This document shows, piece after piece, positions 1 through 10,488 of a DNA stretch of 64,000 nt (position 1 is its first letter; the number at the start of each line of letters is the position of its first letter). The notes under the pieces were generated by a model. The model did no database searches. It was not told the DNA's origin and saw nothing but the letters and a program-made list of their open reading frames with translations. Made by a program: the position numbers and the translations under genes. The stretch is taken from NCBI GenBank assembly GCA_947479455.1, contig CANJZE010000014.1:45235-109234 (forward strand). Direction: 5' to 3'. Origin of the DNA: Bacteroidota bacterium. Lineage in GTDB: Bacteria > Bacteroidota > Bacteroidia > Chitinophagales > LD1.

Positions 1-1
1 G

Positions 2-427
2 AAGAGATTGAGCAGCATTATTCTTATTGACGATGATTCCATCACTAACTTTTTGAATGAAACCATCATTCGCGATGCAGAATGCTGTGAGCATATACAT
101 GTTTTTCAAACCGGAGTTAAGGCATTAGATTTTGTTTCGCAATCAATAGTTTATGAAGGACGCGAAAAGGGTTTTGAAAAAAACAGTTTAATCCTGCTTG
201 ACTTGCATATGCCTCCACCCGATGGGTGGACTTTTTTAAAAGAATATTTACTGCTTCCCGAAGTGAACCGAAAAAAATACACCATTGTAATGTTGAGTGC
301 ATCCATTGATCCTATTGATTTGGAACGAGCTAAAACAATTGCTGATGTAAGCGGATTTTACCACAAACCACTATCGCATGAAATGCTAATGGAAATTTTA
401 CACAAGCATTTAGCCGACCACTTTTAA
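2..427 (+). CDS. Response regulator receiver domain protein (5'-truncated at window edge)
   Basis: IILIDDD...LILLDLHMPPPDGW...IVMLSAS...KPL receiver-domain motifs. In-frame codons AAG AGA precede the TTG at position 8, so the true start is probably just outside the window. Confidence 0.85.
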   Translation, partial: KRLSSIILIDDDSITNFLNETIIRDAECCEHIHVFQTGVKALDFVSQSIVYEGREKGFEKNSLILLDLHMPPPDGWTFLKEYLLLPEVNRKKYTIVMLSASIDPIDLERAKTIADVSGFYHKPLSHEMLMEILHKHLADHF

Positions 428-488
428 TTTTCTCAAACATTAGTAAACGCGGTCAACATCTATAAATTCGCGCCTCAAAATCATTTTT

Positions 489-2213
489 ATGAGGCAGCTA
501 CTTTCTCTCGCAATTCTTTGTTCGCTCATTTTTATTTCGTGCGGCAGCAGCAATAAAAAAACCGATACGCAACACCGCGATGCAAAAGGCGGTGTGAAAT
601 ATGGAGGCACTATGCGATACAATGAAGTGGAATACCTCAAAAGCATTTATCCGCTTTCGGTAACAGAAGTAACAGGCCATAGAATTGTTACACAGATTTA
701 CGAAGGTTTGGTACACTTCAATACAAAGGATTTAAGCATTGAACCCTTGCTGGCAAAAAGTTGGGAAGTGAACAGTGATGCTACCGTCTACACCTTTCAT
801 TTAGAGCGCGGAGTTACTTTTCATGACGACCCGTGTTTTGCCAATGGCAAAGGGCGAACGGTAAACGCTCAGGACTTTGTTTACTGCTTTGATTTACTTT
901 GTACGCCTGACAGTAAAAATCAGGGGTACAGTTTTTTTCGTGATGTAATTAAGGGAGCTAAAGAGGTATACGCAGCTCGTGAAAAAAATAAAGATGATAA
1001 GTCTGTAGAACTTGGTGTGAAAGCGCTAAACGACTCTACTCTTCAACTTTCGTTAACCAAACCAACAACCGATTTACTCAGTCGCTTAGCGCTGCCATTT
1101 GTTTCTGTAATTCCAAAGGAAGCAGTAGAGAAATATAAAGGCGATATTCTTTTTCATACAGTTGGCACCGGACCATTTCTGCTGAAAGCATTGAAGCAGG
1201 ATGAAGCGGTGATTCTTACCCGTAACGAGAAATATTGGGGCAGCGATGAATACGGAAATCAATTGCCATATCTTGATGGGATTAAGATTAGTTTTATAAA
1301 AGAAGATAAAACCGAAATGCTGGAGTTGGTAAAAGGAAATTTAGAAATGAAATACCGTTTACCGTTTTCTATGATTGATGAAATTTTAGATAACAACAAA
1401 CAACTCAAAGGCGATTACAAAAAATTTGTGCTGCAAAACATTCCGGAATTCGCCACACAGTTTTATGGTTTTTTAGTTCCCGATAAAATTACCGGAAATA
1501 AAAATGTGCGTTTAGCCTTTAACTATGCCATCGACCGCAAAAAAATTGCTGACTATACCGCGAAGGGAGAAGGTGTTCCTGCATTAAATGGGTTTATTCC
1601 GCTCGGGATGCCGGGTTACGATAATTCCCTGGTAAAGGGTTACACGTTTGACGCGGCAAAGGCAAAAGAATATTTAGCCAAGGCGGGTTATCCGAACGGA
1701 AAAGGATTTCCCAAAATTACCTTAGAAACCAATAGCGGAGGAGGAAGAAATTTAGATGTGGCAGAAGCCATCAAAAAAATGCTTACCGAAAATTTGAACA
1801 TTGAAGTAGAACTTACACAAGTGGTTTGGGCACAGCATACCAACAATGTAGAAACCGGTAAAACAAATTTCTGGCGTTTTGGTTGGGTGGCTGATTATCC
1901 TGATCCGAATAATTTCTTAAATCTTTTTTACGGAAAGAATGTTCCGAAGACGATGGAAGAAGCGGCTTACACCAATCCTACACGTTACGTCAACAAAACT
2001 TTTGATGCGCTTTATGAGAAGGCATTGGTGACTGTAAATGCAGAAGAGCGAAATAAAATTTATGCGCAACTCGACCAGATGATTGTGGACGATGCACCTG
2101 TGTTGCTCATTTATTATTCCATGAACCGCAGATTGATTCAACCCTATGTAAAGAACTTCAGCAATAACGGAATGGAGTATCGCAGCTTTAGAGAAGTTTG
2201 GTTCGATAAATAA
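489..2213 (+). CDS. ABC transporter substrate-binding protein, peptide/nickel family (SBP family 5), lipoprotein
   Basis: Lipobox IFISC; GGTMRYNEVEYLKSIYP, SWEVNSDATVYTFHLERGVTFHDD and YAIDRKKIADYT motifs of family 5 SBPs. Confidence 0.9.
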   Translation: MRQLLSLAILCSLIFISCGSSNKKTDTQHRDAKGGVKYGGTMRYNEVEYLKSIYPLSVTEVTGHRIVTQIYEGLVHFNTKDLSIEPLLAKSWEVNSDATVYTFHLERGVTFHDDPCFANGKGRTVNAQDFVYCFDLLCTPDSKNQGYSFFRDVIKGAKEVYAAREKNKDDKSVELGVKALNDSTLQLSLTKPTTDLLSRLALPFVSVIPKEAVEKYKGDILFHTVGTGPFLLKALKQDEAVILTRNEKYWGSDEYGNQLPYLDGIKISFIKEDKTEMLELVKGNLEMKYRLPFSMIDEILDNNKQLKGDYKKFVLQNIPEFATQFYGFLVPDKITGNKNVRLAFNYAIDRKKIADYTAKGEGVPALNGFIPLGMPGYDNSLVKGYTFDAAKAKEYLAKAGYPNGKGFPKITLETNSGGGRNLDVAEAIKKMLTENLNIEVELTQVVWAQHTNNVETGKTNFWRFGWVADYPDPNNFLNLFYGKNVPKTMEEAAYTNPTRYVNKTFDALYEKALVTVNAEERNKIYAQLDQMIVDDAPVLLIYYSMNRRLIQPYVKNFSNNGMEYRSFREVWFDK

Positions 2214-2233
2214 TTTCCTCATAAAATAATTAC

Positions 2234-3169
2234 ATGAAAAAAATTTTCCGCGTTCTTCTTATTGCCATTCTCATTTTACTGCTGATTCCTGTGGGCGTTG
2301 TTTTTCTGCGTCCAAACAAAATTATAGGTAAGGATAAAGCAAAGACGGAACTATCGAAACCCGATTCGCATTTTATTCAATGGCGCGATGCGGAGATTCA
2401 TTACACTGATGAAGGCGGTGGTTTCCCGGTGCTCATGATTCACGGCTTTGGTGGCTCGTATGCTAATTTTCAAAAGCTGGCAGATTTAATGAAAAACGAC
2501 TATCGCGTTATTCGCGTTGACTTACCCGGCTTTGGTCTTTCGGATTTTCCAACAACAACGGAAAACGAAAACTATGTAGCTGATTACAAAGAGTATCTCG
2601 GTTACATTCTCGATACACTTCATCTCGATTCGGTTTATGTAATAGGTAATTCAATGGGTGGCGGAATGACATGGCTCATGGCTGCTGACCATCCGGAGAA
2701 AGTGAAGAAGATTGTTTTGCTTGATCCTGCAGGTTACGATACTAAAGATGTAGCCGCTAAACTTGCCATGTTCAAGTACAAATCGGTAGCTACAATGTTT
2801 GACCGTGGCATGCCTTTATTTATGAGTGAGAGCGGTGCAGCAAAAAGTTATTACCGCGATGAAAAAATTGAATCCGAAGTAGTTGAACTCAATAATCATT
2901 TCACCAATCGCGAGGGAAATATCAAGCACATGCTCAACATGGCGCGTTCACAACAGTTTGCAGATAGTGCATGGATTCAAAATGTGCATTGCCCTACATT
3001 AATTGTTTGGGGAAAGCAGGACGAAATAATTCCGCTGGAACATGCTTATCGTTTTCAGCGCGATATAAAAGGAAGCGAACTCGTTTTGTTTGACAGTTGC
3101 GGTCATTGCCCTATGATGGAAATGCCTTTGGAAACTAGAGAGACGATTGTGAAATTCTTTAAGGAATAA
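2234..3169 (+). CDS. Alpha/beta fold hydrolase
   Basis: VLMIHGFGGS oxyanion loop, GNSMGGGM nucleophile elbow, CPTLIVWGKQDEIIP, SCGHCPMME. Confidence 0.9.
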   Translation: MKKIFRVLLIAILILLLIPVGVVFLRPNKIIGKDKAKTELSKPDSHFIQWRDAEIHYTDEGGGFPVLMIHGFGGSYANFQKLADLMKNDYRVIRVDLPGFGLSDFPTTTENENYVADYKEYLGYILDTLHLDSVYVIGNSMGGGMTWLMAADHPEKVKKIVLLDPAGYDTKDVAAKLAMFKYKSVATMFDRGMPLFMSESGAAKSYYRDEKIESEVVELNNHFTNREGNIKHMLNMARSQQFADSAWIQNVHCPTLIVWGKQDEIIPLEHAYRFQRDIKGSELVLFDSCGHCPMMEMPLETRETIVKFFKE

Positions 3170-3176
3170 AAAGCAC

Positions 3177-3262
3177 GTCACGCTGAGCCTGTCGACCTTT
3201 AGACAGGCTCAAGGTGACAGACTACTTTGTCATGCTGAGCTTGTCGAAGCATTAGGATGACA
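3177..3262. repeat. Intergenic inverted element with GTCATGCTGAGC(T/C)TGTCGA units
   Basis: GTCACGCTGAGCCTGTCGA / GACAGGCTCAAGGTGAC hairpin followed by a second copy GTCATGCTGAGCTTGTCGAAGCATTAGGATGACA. Confidence 0.8.
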
Positions 3263-3273
3263 TTTTTCTCTAT

Positions 3274-3993
3274 TTAGTTTAAGTAGTCTCTAAACGAATT
3301 CCAGATTTCATCATCAGGAACTTCTGCAATAATTCTCATTGCTTCATTCGCAATTGGATGAGTTAAGTCCAAACTCCTTGCGTGAAGACAAACTGCATTC
3401 TCTGCATAAGTTTTTGTTGAACCATAATGAGCATCACCAATAATCGGACAACCGATATTCGATAGCTGTGCGCGTATCTGATGAAATTTTCCGGTGATGA
3501 GTTTTACCTGAAGCAACGAACCCAATTCATTTTGCGCTATGAATTTATAACGAAGCACTGCACGCACCGAATCTCTTACTTGCGTTGGATGCAGAATTGC
3601 TTTTCGCAGAATGGTATCTTTCACTAACCAGTTCACTAAATCATCTTCGTCTTTTGGCGGACGATTTTCTACAATGGCTAAATAGGTTTTATACAATTGC
3701 CGTTTCGAAAACGTTTCGACCAGCATTTTTAAAACACTTTTCTTTTTTGCAAACAGAACAACTCCACTCACAGGTCTATCTAAACGATGTGGTACTCCTA
3801 TAAAACATTTCTGCGGATACTTCTCTCTGGCGCGTATGAATTGCAACGCAAGCGACTCTACCGAATATTTTAAATGCGGCTCATGCTCCGTTACAATTCC
3901 ATGCGGTTTATTGACAGCAATAAGCTGTTTATCTTCATACAAAATTTTCAGTTCAGTAAAATTCATCGAAAAAACTTTGGGTGATATTGGCAA
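3274..3993 (-). CDS. RNA pseudouridine synthase, RluA family
   Basis: VPHRLDRPVSGVVLFAKK catalytic motif; TGKFHQIRAQLSNIGCPIIGDAHYG. Confidence 0.92.
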   Translation of the reverse strand: MPISPKVFSMNFTELKILYEDKQLIAVNKPHGIVTEHEPHLKYSVESLALQFIRAREKYPQKCFIGVPHRLDRPVSGVVLFAKKKSVLKMLVETFSKRQLYKTYLAIVENRPPKDEDDLVNWLVKDTILRKAILHPTQVRDSVRAVLRYKFIAQNELGSLLQVKLITGKFHQIRAQLSNIGCPIIGDAHYGSTKTYAENAVCLHARSLDLTHPIANEAMRIIAEVPDDEIWNSFRDYLN

Positions 3994-4017
3994 AATTTCG
4001 AAAGAAATTTACATTTG
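3987..4017 (+). promoter_or_regulatory. Bacteroidota-type promoter for tRNA-Asn (TTG-N20-TACATTTG)
   Basis: TTG at 3987-3989, 20-nt spacer, TACATTTG at 4010-4017; matches the TTG/TAnnTTTG consensus. Confidence 0.5.
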
Positions 4018-4127
4018 CCGTCCCTTAAAGTAAGGTTACAACTCCAAACGCAGGTGTTATAGTCAACATGAGTGAGAAGAAAGGAAGTTTTCCGGCTGGT
4101 TGCCGAAAACAAACAGATGGAAAACAT

Positions 4128-4201
4128 TCCTCCTTAGCTCAGCTGGTTAGAGCACAAGACTGTTAATCTTGGGGTCCCTGGTTCGAGCCCAGGAGGGGGA
4201 G
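4128..4201 (+). tRNA. tRNA-Asn (GTT)
   Basis: Complete cloverleaf: acceptor TCCTCCT/AGGGGGA, D arm GCTCAGCTGGTTAGAGC, anticodon arm CAAGA-CTGTTAA-TCTTG, T arm CCTGG-TTCGAGC-CCAGG. Confidence 0.95.
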
Positions 4202-4204
4202 CAG

Positions 4205-4240
4205 GAGCCGAAGTAATTTACTTCGGCTCTTCTTATTTTT
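4205..4240 (+). terminator. Intrinsic terminator after tRNA-Asn
   Basis: Stem GAGCCGAAGTA/TACTTCGGCTC followed by TTCTTATTTTT. Confidence 0.8.
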
Positions 4241-4360
4241 GATTTAAGAACACCGATTAACGCCCGGCTAAGAAAAACGGGATGAAACAATTTTAAATTT
4301 CAGAATTAAATTCACTCCGTAATCTGTCAACAATTAACTAATCAATAATCAACCAATCAC

Positions 4361-5290
4361 ATGTCTCTTCTCACAGTAGGAACCGTTGCCTTTGATGCTA
4401 TTGAAACTCCTTTTGGTAAAACCGATAAAATTGTAGGCGGTGCTGCTACGTATATTGCGTGGAGTGCTTCGTACTTTAGCAAGAAGGTGAATATTGTTTC
4501 GGTGATTGGTGATGATTTTGATATGCCTGAACTGGAAGCCCTGCGCAAACGCGGAGTAGATACTACCGGTATTGAAATTAAAGAAGGCAAGAAAAGTTTT
4601 TTCTGGAGCGGCAAATATCATTTGGATATGAACAGCCGAGATACACTCGTTACTGATTTAAATGTGCTGTTAGAATTCAATCCTGTTATTCCTGAAAGCT
4701 ATTACGACAGCGATATTCTTTTGCTGGGCAACATTGACCCTAATTTGCAAATGAAAGTTATTGAGCAATTGCCTAAGCGCCCGAAATTAGTAGTGTTGGA
4801 TACCATGAACTTTTGGATGACTCCTGCATTCATTGGTAAACTACGCGAGGTAATGCTGAAGATAGATGTGCTCGCTATTAACGATGCTGAGGCGCGTGAA
4901 CTTTCGGGCGAATATTCTTTAGTAAAAGCAGCCAAGAAAATTTTGAAGTGGGGACCTAAATATCTCATCATTAAAAAAGGCGAACATGGAGCTTTGTTGT
5001 TTCATGAAAACCAAGTGTTTTTTGCTCCGGCTCTTCCGCTCGAAGAAGTGTTTGACCCAACCGGTGCAGGCGATACGTTTGCGGGTGGTTTCTGCGGTTA
5101 CATTGACAAGAGCCGCGACATTAGTTTCGAAAACATGAAGCGTGCAATTATTTATGGCAGTGCTATGGCAAGTTTCTGTGTAGAAAAATTTGGTGCCGAA
5201 AGAATTCGCACGCTTACTCACCACGATATTGAAGAGCGCGTGAAAGACTTTATTGATTTGGTTCAGTTTGATATAGTGTTGGAAGATTAG
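4361..5290 (+). CDS. PfkB-family carbohydrate kinase
   Basis: VGGAATYIAWSASYF and DPTGAGDTFAGGFCGYI PfkB signatures. Confidence 0.9.
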   Translation: MSLLTVGTVAFDAIETPFGKTDKIVGGAATYIAWSASYFSKKVNIVSVIGDDFDMPELEALRKRGVDTTGIEIKEGKKSFFWSGKYHLDMNSRDTLVTDLNVLLEFNPVIPESYYDSDILLLGNIDPNLQMKVIEQLPKRPKLVVLDTMNFWMTPAFIGKLREVMLKIDVLAINDAEARELSGEYSLVKAAKKILKWGPKYLIIKKGEHGALLFHENQVFFAPALPLEEVFDPTGAGDTFAGGFCGYIDKSRDISFENMKRAIIYGSAMASFCVEKFGAERIRTLTHHDIEERVKDFIDLVQFDIVLED

Positions 5291-5294
5291 AAAA

Positions 5295-6203
5295 TTACCG
5301 ACTAATCACAAATCCCTTCGTAGTATTGTTGTTGTGTTCGTCTGTAAGTTTAAGGTAGTAGTAACCTTGGGGAAGATGATTAACTTTTATGTGAACCAAG
5401 TTAGTAGAAAAGTTTTTAGGGGCGGCTACACAATTTCCCGTTACATCATAAATCGAAACGCTGTAAACGCCTTCTGCATCGGTAGTAACAGTTAACTCAT
5501 CGTTGGTAGGGTTGGGGAAGAGGTGGAAAGAAAGAGAAGTGGTTGGTTCGGAAATGCCGGTGTAGAAATACCTTGCTGAATCAATCCAAGTTGTAGAATC
5601 GGATTTGTAAAAAATTAATTGGGCCCCATGTCCACCTGGCGTGCCGGGAAAACCATCAGCCCAACCAATAATTTCATAACTGAACAAACCTATCTTCTCT
5701 ATATAAGTAATGGTTTCATCTGCTTCAAAATATGCAAAATGTCGAGTATTGCTTTTTAATGAGTCCATTTTAAATCCCGAAGAAAACTCAACCGGATAGA
5801 CAGCGAAAGAATCAAGTCCATAAATTCCGAAAAAGGAACAGCTTTCATAAACGTTTTTTATGGGACCTTGATAAAGTGTTATTGAAGAATCAATATTTTC
5901 GATGGAGGAGGAATCCTCATGAACTACATTTAATGACAAACATCTAAAATTTAAGTTCATTGTATCTCCTGAAATTACTTTGGATATAATAGTAAATCCC
6001 ACACGCGACTCAGTATAAATTCTTACAACACCAAATCCTGATGAGTAAAAGTCTACAAATTCATAAACTCTATAAACAAGCGTATCTCCAACTTTCAAAT
6101 CAAACGTCTGCCTAATGGTAAGCGTATCATTCACCGCCTTTGCATTAAAAGCAAAAAACAAAAACACAAACGCAGCAAGAAATTTTCGGTAAAAGAATTT
6201 CAT
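5295..6203 (-). CDS. T9SS type A sorting domain-containing secreted protein
   Basis: Signal peptide; C-terminal LFPNPTNDELTVTTDAEG...GYYYLKLTDEHNNNTTKGFVI. Confidence 0.85.
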   Translation of the reverse strand: MKFFYRKFLAAFVFLFFAFNAKAVNDTLTIRQTFDLKVGDTLVYRVYEFVDFYSSGFGVVRIYTESRVGFTIISKVISGDTMNLNFRCLSLNVVHEDSSSIENIDSSITLYQGPIKNVYESCSFFGIYGLDSFAVYPVEFSSGFKMDSLKSNTRHFAYFEADETITYIEKIGLFSYEIIGWADGFPGTPGGHGAQLIFYKSDSTTWIDSARYFYTGISEPTTSLSFHLFPNPTNDELTVTTDAEGVYSVSIYDVTGNCVAAPKNFSTNLVHIKVNHLPQGYYYLKLTDEHNNNTTKGFVISR

Positions 6204-6227
6204 TTAATAAATGTAGGAATTAAAATC

Positions 6228-6779
6228 TCACTCCTCCATTTTTTCATTCAGCACAGCATAATGCAAGTGGTTTTCCCATTCGCCATTTATTTTCAAATAC
6301 TTTTTTGCCAAACCTTCTTCTTCAAAACCTACAGCGGGAATCAGTTTAACGCTGCGCACATTGTGCGGCATTATGTTGGCTTCTATGCGGTGCAGTTTCA
6401 TTTCATCAAAAGCATATTGCACCACGCGCTGCAAAGCCTCGCGCATATAACCCTTGCCCTGCGCCTGTTCATCTAAGCGGTAACCCATATTGCACGATTG
6501 AAAAACACCTCGCACTACATTCGAAAGATTCACATCGCCAATAATTTTTTCACGATTATTTTTTTCAAACAGAAACAACGCCAATCCCGTTCCTTCATCG
6601 CTGTGTTTTTGATAGCGCGTAATTTGCTGTGTGTAATAATTTTCCAAATCCGTAGCATCAACCACTGGCGACCAAGGTGCAAAGTGCGCAGGGTTTCGCT
6701 GGTGGTAATCGAGCAGCATGGGCAGCAAATCAATATGTGGCGATTGAAGAAGGAGGCGCGCGGTTTCTATTTGAATCAT
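6228..6779 (-). CDS. GNAT family N-acetyltransferase (RimJ/RimL-like)
   Basis: IQIETARLLLQ...GYRLDEQAQGKGYMREALQ...VGFEEEGLAKKYL. Confidence 0.88.
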   Translation of the reverse strand: MIQIETARLLLQSPHIDLLPMLLDYHQRNPAHFAPWSPVVDATDLENYYTQQITRYQKHSDEGTGLALFLFEKNNREKIIGDVNLSNVVRGVFQSCNMGYRLDEQAQGKGYMREALQRVVQYAFDEMKLHRIEANIMPHNVRSVKLIPAVGFEEEGLAKKYLKINGEWENHLHYAVLNEKMEE

Positions 6780-6835
6780 GGTTTGAAAATACGAGAAGCG
6801 GGTAAATGTCTTTGCAAAAATTTTACCTTAGCCGC

Positions 6836-7147
6836 ATGGCAGATACACCAAAACCATTCGACAACCCCCGCATTTTTTGGGATGTTGACTATACTAAAAT
6901 GGACTACCATGCCAAAGCCAATTTTATTATTGAGCGCGTGTTTGAGCGGGGCGATGTGCAGGATATTCGCAACTGCCGCAGATATTATGGCGATGAGAAA
7001 GTGACTGCAGCTTTGCTTAAGGCAAAGTTCCTGTCTTTCGAAACAATTTCACTTGTAGCTGCGTGTTTAGATAAAAAAATGAGCGACTTCAAATCTTTTG
7101 GAATTGCAAAACCCAACCGCGCAAATCTGTTTCGGTATAAAATGTAA
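6836..7147 (+). CDS. Conserved hypothetical protein (DUF6922-like)
   Basis: FDNPRIFWDVDYTKMDYHAKANFIIERVFERGDVQD...YYGDEKV; likely start at MADTPK rather than the track start 6806. Confidence 0.6.
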   Translation: MADTPKPFDNPRIFWDVDYTKMDYHAKANFIIERVFERGDVQDIRNCRRYYGDEKVTAALLKAKFLSFETISLVAACLDKKMSDFKSFGIAKPNRANLFRYKM

Positions 7148-7255
7148 GAGAGAGTAAAAAGGAAATTTCAAAAAAGGTTGCCGCCTATCTGAAATAAATC
7201 ATTTCTCAAATTACTGTCAACCATTACATTCGCCCTCGCAAAAAAACAAAACACA

Positions 7256-8656
7256 ATGTCGGCAACCAGAAAAGAAAAAGACACCATGGGAATAGTAGAA
7301 GTTCCCGCTAATGTTTATTGGGGCGCACAAACCCAGCGCTCTATTGACAACTTTAAAATAGCAGAAGACATCAACAAAATGCCGAAAGAAATTATTCGCG
7401 CATTTGCTTATTTGAAAAAAGCGGCAGCACTCACCAATCTCGATGCGGGCATATTAGATAAAGACAAAGCCGAAATCATTGGCAAAGTATGCGATGAAAT
7501 TTTAGAGGGCAAATTAGATGACCAGTTTCCATTGGTAGTTTGGCAAACAGGCAGCGGCACACAAAGCAATATGAACGTGAACGAAGTAATTGCCTATCGC
7601 GCGCATGTGTTGTTGGGTGGTTCTTTGCTCGATGAAAAAAAATTATTGAATCCGAATGACGATGTAAACAAATCGCAAAGCAGTAACGATACCTTTCCTA
7701 CCGCTATGCACATTGCGGCATTCAAAATTTTAGTAGAAGTTACTTTGCCCGGCATAAAAAAACTGCGCGATACACTCAACGAAAAATCGAAAGAGTTTAT
7801 GGGCATTGTAAAAATTGGCAGAACGCATTTAATGGATGCCACACCGCTCACTCTGGGGCAAGAAATTTCGGGATACGTTTCGCAACTCAGCCACGGAATA
7901 AAAGCTATTGAGCACACGCTTTCGCATTTGAGCGAGCTGGCACTTGGCGGAACGGCAGTGGGCACAGGCATTAACACACCACCCGGTTACGATGCAAACG
8001 TAGCCGAGCATATTGCAAAACTTACCGGCTTACGGTTTGTTACGGCTGCAAATAAGTTTGAAGCATTGGCTGCACACGATGCTATAGTAGAAACACATGG
8101 TGCACTTAAAACAGTTGCTTGTTCATTGATGAAAATTGCGAATGACATTCGTTTGCTTTCATCGGGTCCTCGTTGTGGCATTGGTGAAATTTTTATTCCT
8201 GATAACGAACCGGGTTCATCGATTATGCCGGGCAAAGTTAACCCAACTCAATGCGAAGCTATGACCATGGTGGCTGCACAAGTGTTGGGTAATGATGTGG
8301 CCATAAACATTGGTGGCGCAAGCGGGCATTTTGAATTGAATGTTTTTAAACCCATGATGATTTACAACTTTATTCACAGCGCGCGTTTGATTGGCGATGT
8401 ATGCGTTTCGTTCAACGATAAATGTGCGGTGGGTATAAAACCTATTGAAGAAAACATCAAAAATAATTTAAACAATTCATTGATGCTGGTGACTGCACTC
8501 AATACAAAAATAGGTTATTACAAAGCAGCCGAAATTGCACAAACTGCACACAAAACTGGCAAAACTTTAAAGCAAACCGCTATTGATTTAAACTATGTAA
8601 CAGCCGAACAATTTGACGAATGGGTTGACCCAAAAACCATGGTGGGTAAAATTTAA
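7256..8656 (+). CDS. fumC: Class II fumarate hydratase
   Basis: Signature [41 protein letters not shown]; 466 aa. Confidence 0.96.
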   Translation: MSATRKEKDTMGIVEVPANVYWGAQTQRSIDNFKIAEDINKMPKEIIRAFAYLKKAAALTNLDAGILDKDKAEIIGKVCDEILEGKLDDQFPLVVWQTGSGTQSNMNVNEVIAYRAHVLLGGSLLDEKKLLNPNDDVNKSQSSNDTFPTAMHIAAFKILVEVTLPGIKKLRDTLNEKSKEFMGIVKIGRTHLMDATPLTLGQEISGYVSQLSHGIKAIEHTLSHLSELALGGTAVGTGINTPPGYDANVAEHIAKLTGLRFVTAANKFEALAAHDAIVETHGALKTVACSLMKIANDIRLLSSGPRCGIGEIFIPDNEPGSSIMPGKVNPTQCEAMTMVAAQVLGNDVAINIGGASGHFELNVFKPMMIYNFIHSARLIGDVCVSFNDKCAVGIKPIEENIKNNLNNSLMLVTALNTKIGYYKAAEIAQTAHKTGKTLKQTAIDLNYVTAEQFDEWVDPKTMVGKI

Positions 8657-8735
8657 ACCTGTTGTTATCTTCCGTCTTCCGTCTTTAAACATCATGCTTT
8701 ATAATATCTTCACCGCCTTTAAAACAAAAAATTAT

Positions 8736-9551
8736 ATGAACAAAATTTACGCCTTACTAACCGTTTTTTCCCTTAGCATTAGTGTTACCTGTTCGGGCAT
8801 AGGTTGCACAATTGACTTATCCAATACTTTATTTTTTTCACCGGCACCCGATAGCTTACCCTGCATTGAGCGTAGTGTGGCGTTTCAACAAGTAGTGCAA
8901 ATTCACGTACCCCAAACATTTGATGTTGGTCCTTTCATTGGTTTTCCTGCAGGCTTGGTCATTCTTACTGTTGATTCAATGCGCATTAATTCGTTAAGCG
9001 GTTTGCCTACAGGTTTAGTGTATGATCTCACTCCTCCTAACGGTTTTTTTCTAGGAGGCGACAATGGTTGTGCTATAGTTACTGGTACCACCACTGATCC
9101 AACTGGTCACTATCCGTTAACCACTAACGGTACAATTTCGCTAAGTGGCATACCGGGAGGTTTCGGATTTCCTTCTGATACTACTTTTGATTTAGCAACG
9201 GTGCAAGCGCAATCAGGCATGTTTCAGTTGGCGGTAGATGTAATCAATCAAGGCGATCCTTGCCGTCCGCAAACTTCCATTAATGGTTTTAGCAAGCAGC
9301 TCAATTCACTCTTGCAGGTTTATCCAAATCCAAGCCAAGGCGTGTTTGAATTGAAATTGAATGCAGGAGGCAGAATAACTGGCGAAATGGTGATAATGGA
9401 TATGACGGGAAGGAAAATTTTAGGTCATTCACTCGATATAATGGGAACCTACAACACCACGATTAATCTTAGCAACCAACCCAAAGGTCTTTATACATTA
9501 CAACTTCGAACAACAGAGGGATTCGTTTCAAAAAATATTTCCATAGAATAG
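8736..9551 (+). CDS. T9SS type A sorting domain-containing protein (tandem paralogue 1)
   Basis: Signal peptide MNKIYALLTVFSLSISVTC; C-term VYPNPSQGVFELKLNAGGR...GLYTLQLRTTEGFVSKNISIE. Start chosen at 8736; the track start overlaps fumC. Confidence 0.82.
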   Translation: MNKIYALLTVFSLSISVTCSGIGCTIDLSNTLFFSPAPDSLPCIERSVAFQQVVQIHVPQTFDVGPFIGFPAGLVILTVDSMRINSLSGLPTGLVYDLTPPNGFFLGGDNGCAIVTGTTTDPTGHYPLTTNGTISLSGIPGGFGFPSDTTFDLATVQAQSGMFQLAVDVINQGDPCRPQTSINGFSKQLNSLLQVYPNPSQGVFELKLNAGGRITGEMVIMDMTGRKILGHSLDIMGTYNTTINLSNQPKGLYTLQLRTTEGFVSKNISIE

Positions 9552-9606
9552 AACATCCTTATTATTTTTACCCCATTATTATTTAAACTAAAACATAAAA
9601 CCTAAA

Positions 9607-10413
9607 ATGAAAAAAATTTACTCTCTCGTTTTCGCCTTAGTAACTACTATCGGATTTACTAATGCACAATGTACCATTAACCCGGGTGCACAACCTACCC
9701 CGGGAGTTAGCCCTACAGCGCCTAATTTACCTTGTGTAGAAAGAACAGTTGCTTATAGTCAAGATTTGCAAGTGAAAATTCAAGACGCAGGTGATACCAC
9801 GCTTACTATCGTTATTCCAATAGCTGTTCATATTGTGGTTGATTCAGTAAGAATTGATTCTGTGAGTGGCTTACCTGCGGGATTAACTTTTAGCAGAAAT
9901 CCAGCGGTCTTACTTGGTGGTGGAAACGGATGTGCAACTATTTCAGGAACTACTTCTGCACCAGCCGGACGATATAACCTTACCGCTTGGGGAACAGCTT
10001 GGCTTCGTGGACAAGTTACTACACCTATCATGCTTGATACGGCTATCGCAATGAATGGTAACCTAAATCAATACTCTCCATTTGGAGGTTATTATGTGGA
10101 TGTGGTAGAGCAAGGTGCTCCTTGTGTTCATAGTTCAGGAATAAACAATTTCAACGCTGAATTAAATGCAGCACTTTCAGTTCTTCCAAATCCTAACAAT
10201 GGTCAATTCACTGTAAATGTGAATGCAGGTAACCGTGTTAATGGCGAAATGGTTGTGGTTGATATTACAGGAAGAATTGTTTACTCACAAAAATTAGATG
10301 TAGTTGGTTTATACAACACTTCGCTTGACATTACTAAATTTTCAAAAGGACTTTATACTGTTCAATTAAGAACTGCTGAAGGTGTTGCTTCGAAAAAGAT
10401 TTCGATTCAATAA
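9607..10413 (+). CDS. T9SS type A sorting domain-containing protein (tandem paralogue 2)
   Basis: Same layout as the preceding gene; CTI...LPCVERTVAYSQ; VLPNPNNGQFTVNVNAGNR...KGLYTVQLRTAEGVASKKISIQ. Confidence 0.85.
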   Translation: MKKIYSLVFALVTTIGFTNAQCTINPGAQPTPGVSPTAPNLPCVERTVAYSQDLQVKIQDAGDTTLTIVIPIAVHIVVDSVRIDSVSGLPAGLTFSRNPAVLLGGGNGCATISGTTSAPAGRYNLTAWGTAWLRGQVTTPIMLDTAIAMNGNLNQYSPFGGYYVDVVEQGAPCVHSSGINNFNAELNAALSVLPNPNNGQFTVNVNAGNRVNGEMVVVDITGRIVYSQKLDVVGLYNTSLDITKFSKGLYTVQLRTAEGVASKKISIQ

Positions 10414-10432
10414 TTCGTACTGACTTGAATTA

Positions 10433-10472
10433 AAAAATGCCTTTCGGTTTACCGAGAGGCATTTTTGTTTTT
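10433..10472 (+). terminator. Intrinsic terminator
   Basis: AAAATGCCTTTCGG-TTTA-CCGAGAGGCATTTTTGTTTTT. Confidence 0.8.
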
Positions 10473-10488
10473 GACAAGTAAAGATTGA

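Noticed and set aside
6498-7004. 168-aa plus-strand ORF
   Set aside because: Overlaps the GNAT gene antisense and the DUF6922-like gene out of frame; composition not protein-like.
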